Shown here: positions 61,917 through 64,000 of the stretch, piece after piece | How positions within the stretch are numbered: position 1 is the first letter of the stretch | Layout of the letters: each line of letters opens with the position of its first letter | Source of the DNA: Symbiodinium sp. CCMP2592 | Lineage: Eukaryota; Sar; Dinophyceae; Suessiales; Symbiodiniaceae | Length of the DNA: 64,000 bases | Direction of reading: 5' to 3' | Assembly (NCBI GenBank): GCA_905221615.1 | Contig: CAJNDT010004868.1 | Location: 248,001 to 312,000, forward strand | Notes under the pieces: generated by a model | What the model was told of the DNA's origin: nothing | Database searches by the model: none | What the model saw: only the letters and a program-made list of their open reading frames with translations | Position numbers and translations under genes: made by a program

Positions 61917-62116
61917 CTAGGGTTCCTGTAAGGAGTCCCTTTGACGTGTTCTGCCAGTGTTCTCTAAGGGTTTCTGCAGTTCAGTTGCCAAGGGAAAGCG
62001 CCACTTGTCACCCAAGAGTGAACAACTTGTGTAAAAGCCGGCGTGCTGCTGTTCTTTGTCGCAGCCTTCTGCAAGTGCACACCTCCAGGGACCGGTGAAG
62101 AACGGACCCTGAGAGG
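61917..62116 (-). pseudogene. Possible retrocopied sequence 3' of spliced-leader relic
   Basis: Reading on the minus strand, sequence directly after the leader relic (62117-62140) is open for about 66 codons (GPFFTGPWRCALAEGCDKEQ and on) to a stop at 61917. It has no recognised domain. Position after a leader relic is the only reason to call it a retrocopy. Confidence 0.3.
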
Positions 62117-62140
62117 CTTGAGCCAAATTTTGAGCCAAAC
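62117..62140 (-). other. Relict dinoflagellate spliced-leader tandem
   Basis: The minus strand reads GTTTGGCTCAAAATTTGGCT followed by CAAG. Two head-to-tail copies of the 3' end of the dinoflagellate spliced leader (established 3' end ...TTTTGGCTCAAG), the first worn. Such tandems mark mRNAs that were trans-spliced, reverse-transcribed and reinserted more than once. Confidence 0.65.
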
Positions 62141-63924
62141 TTAGGATTTTCGGCAAACCTCCAAACCCCGGCCCGCATGCACTGAGGGGGTAAAGCAGCC
62201 GCAGCCGCTTCCCCTCCCCAGCTTCGCTCTCAATGTGGTCTCTTCTGACAGAGCGCGAGCACACAGGGTTTGGACGTTTGCCGAAAAGGTTCGTCTTTCT
62301 TTTTTTTTCCTCAGCGCATTGTTTTGTTAGACCTACTGCTAGAACCGCTGGAATCGCAAACAGCTGCTGCACACTGGCTCAAGCATCTAGTTTACAAGCA
62401 TGACCGAGGATCCCGATTGACACGGTTTCGCAGAATCCGCAAGTGCACATTGGACCTGGGACAACTTAGGGCCTGGACCATGCAGCAAACAAACACCGCA
62501 GATCATCACCTTGGAAGCCTTTCCCCTACACAACAAAGCTTCCTCCGAAGGTCTGGCGCTGCCGCGAACAGAACGCAACGACTTAGGCAAATGGGAGTAG
62601 CAGGAAGCTAGCACGCAACATTCTCTCTCGTCCCTCGTAACATGAAGCTAGCAGAGGTTTCTGCATGTCTGCGTTTCTATATGTCTGCGAGCTTCAGGGT
62701 TCGGGATGTCAAGGTCGCACGGGTTGCGGTCTGAGGATTGGGTCTAGGCTTCGGGGTTTGGGGATGTGGGGTCTCGTCCAAGCCAGCTGTCGCGCCTCAC
62801 GCGTCGGTGTCTTCGAAGCCAAGGGCCGAGCCTTGGTGAAGTTGCCACCGCTGTGATGTTTTGGCTAATGGGTTTAGTCAAGTGCAATGGGGGCTTCGGG
62901 TTTAGGATTTCGAATTTTCTAGTCCACTACTGTGATGTTTTGGCTGATGGGTTTCGTCAATTGAAGTGAGGGTTACAGCTATAGGATTTCGAGTTTTAGA
63001 ATAAACAAGGCATTCGTTTCATTGTCTCGGTCTGCGGCGAGACTCATCATAGAGAGCGCTCTGCGGGTCGAACAAGCGACTGTCGTTGACAATGGCCGGA
63101 TCGTAGTGGAACTCGGCACAGCTAGCTTCGAGGCAGCTATGTTTCCCGATGCTCTTGACTCATCCTAGCCGTCCTGCTTCGGGGTACTTCCTAGTCAAAG
63201 CGTGGCAGCAAGCATGCTTTCGAGGCTGTCTTGGTTTGGCGGATATCTCTCTAGACTCGATGCCAATCCGTCAAAATAAACATGTCGAATTTCTAGACTC
63301 GATGCCAATCCGTCAAAATAAACATGTCGAATTAGTTCCCCCAAACCGTTGACAAAACCCAGAATCTTCAACATCGTCTGAATCGTCATGGTCCTGCCTT
63401 GATCTGCTGGCATAGACTTCCAGCCGCACTCTCCCGCCATCGAGCAGTATAACCTGCACGTTGCGTAAAGGGTTTGGGTGGATGTTCAAGCTCACATTCA
63501 CATCGCAACCTGGTCTACGGCAAGGTTTCCAGTGGTGCTTCGTACTGTTGCAAACCATACTATACCAGATGCCGACATGAGCCATGCCGGAAGCCATGCA
63601 AAAAAAATGGCCTGCCTCCGCACTTTCCTAGTGCGTTGGCATCGCGCTCTGGAAGTGCGATCGGCACATGGCAGAAGCAATGGACAGCTACGAATTCAGG
63701 CTTCACGGTCTCGGCTGTAGGGTCCAGGGTTTGGGGCTAAGGCTTGGGCTTACATCATGTGTCCCTTACTAGGACCACTGGCAGCCACCTTCATTGCGCA
63801 TGGGTAACAACAACACATGGAAACCTGCACGACTCAAGCTTCTCACATCATCAGCAAAAGAACAGGACCGAAAGCGAGGCGTTCGAAACTTCATACCAGC
63901 TTGACAAGCCCGATGCCAGTGCAC
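62141..63924. other. No firm gene
   Basis: A plus-strand open frame to 62611 (from about 62310) and one at 63030-63168 (ending AAMFPDALDSS) are coding-like but unassigned. A 42-bp tandem repeat is inside. No motif was recognised. Confidence 0.35.
63250..63333. repeat. 42-bp perfect tandem duplication
   Basis: TCTAGACTCGATGCCAATCC starts at 63250 and again at 63292. The two 42-bp units are virtually identical. Confidence 0.95.
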
Positions 63925-64000
63925 AAGGACACCAGGGCACCAGGGCACAAGGGCACAAGGGCACGGCAAGGGCACGGCAAGGGCACGGCAAGGGCACGGC
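63925..64000 (+). repeat. 9-bp minisatellite (GGGCACAAG), second locus, runs off the window
   Basis: Same units and same GGCAAGGGCAC variant as 50610-50875. It continues past the right edge. Confidence 0.95.

Noticed and set aside
1-64000. Bacterial contamination or an operon
   Set aside because: Spliced AGC kinase, TBC and PFK-2/FBPase-2 exons, interstitial telomere heptamers and a spliced-leader relic all point to a dinoflagellate nuclear genome; no Shine-Dalgarno/operon structure.
1-64000. tRNA or rRNA genes
   Set aside because: No cloverleaf with conserved T-loop sequence and no rRNA-like block noticed; a covariance search would be needed to exclude degenerate copies.

Overview
This looks like a nuclear window from a dinoflagellate, probably Suessiales/Symbiodiniaceae-like. 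Four things suggest it: very intron-rich genes with GT, GC and GA 5' splice sites; a minus-strand relic of the dinoflagellate spliced leader (two truncated TTTGGCTCAA copies at 62117-62140); thousands of degenerate Arabidopsis-type telomere heptamers (TTTAGGG/CCCTAAA) scattered through non-coding DNA; and intronless gene copies sitting inside introns. Genus is not resolved. No rRNA, tRNA, CRISPR array, operon or bacterial gene was seen. Exon limits were read by eye from motifs, reading phase and AG acceptors, so they are approximate.

Layout, left to right. (1) 45-16788, plus: a multi-exon AGC-type Ser/Thr kinase, entering from beyond the left edge. The exons carry the ATP lysine, GGDLF, HRDVK, DFG, APE, DIWAVG, the FF/PPFKPEL C-tail and a hydrophobic-motif tail. 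Its large intron at 2901-5877 contains an intronless gene with a ParB-like DNRRL domain. Between its later exons lies an AT-rich zinc-ribbon island (13.36-14.12 kb). (2) 17838-18635, plus: an intronless U-box protein fused to an Erf4/Golgin-A7-like domain. (3) About 19.7-27.5 kb, plus: exons of a TBC (Rab-GAP) protein. (4) About 27.6-40 kb: mostly introns, MITE/introner-like palindromes, a G-rich minisatellite and unassigned exon candidates. (5) About 40.2-49.4 kb, plus: a bifunctional 6-phosphofructo-2-kinase/fructose-2,6-bisphosphatase gene in at least 12 exons, including a 14-nt micro-exon. (6) 50.6-51.6 kb: a simple-sequence block. (7) 52.1-61.2 kb, minus: a mobile-looking block with a GT25 glycosyltransferase, a KDZ-type transposase split around a DUF3987-like gene, and a 43-bp repeat family lying just 3' of two of these ORFs. 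(8) 61.2-64 kb: the spliced-leader relic and short repeats.

The most unusual signal is architectural. At nearly every exon that can be verified by protein homology, C-rich CCCTAAA-like heptamers sit just upstream of the acceptor and G-rich TTTAGGG-like heptamers just downstream of the donor. The two ends of one intron could therefore pair. This looks like an intron-definition signal, or the fossil inverted repeats of introners, and it helped predict further exons here. The second point of interest is the KDZ transposase plus DUF3987-like block, bracketed by the 43-bp repeats.
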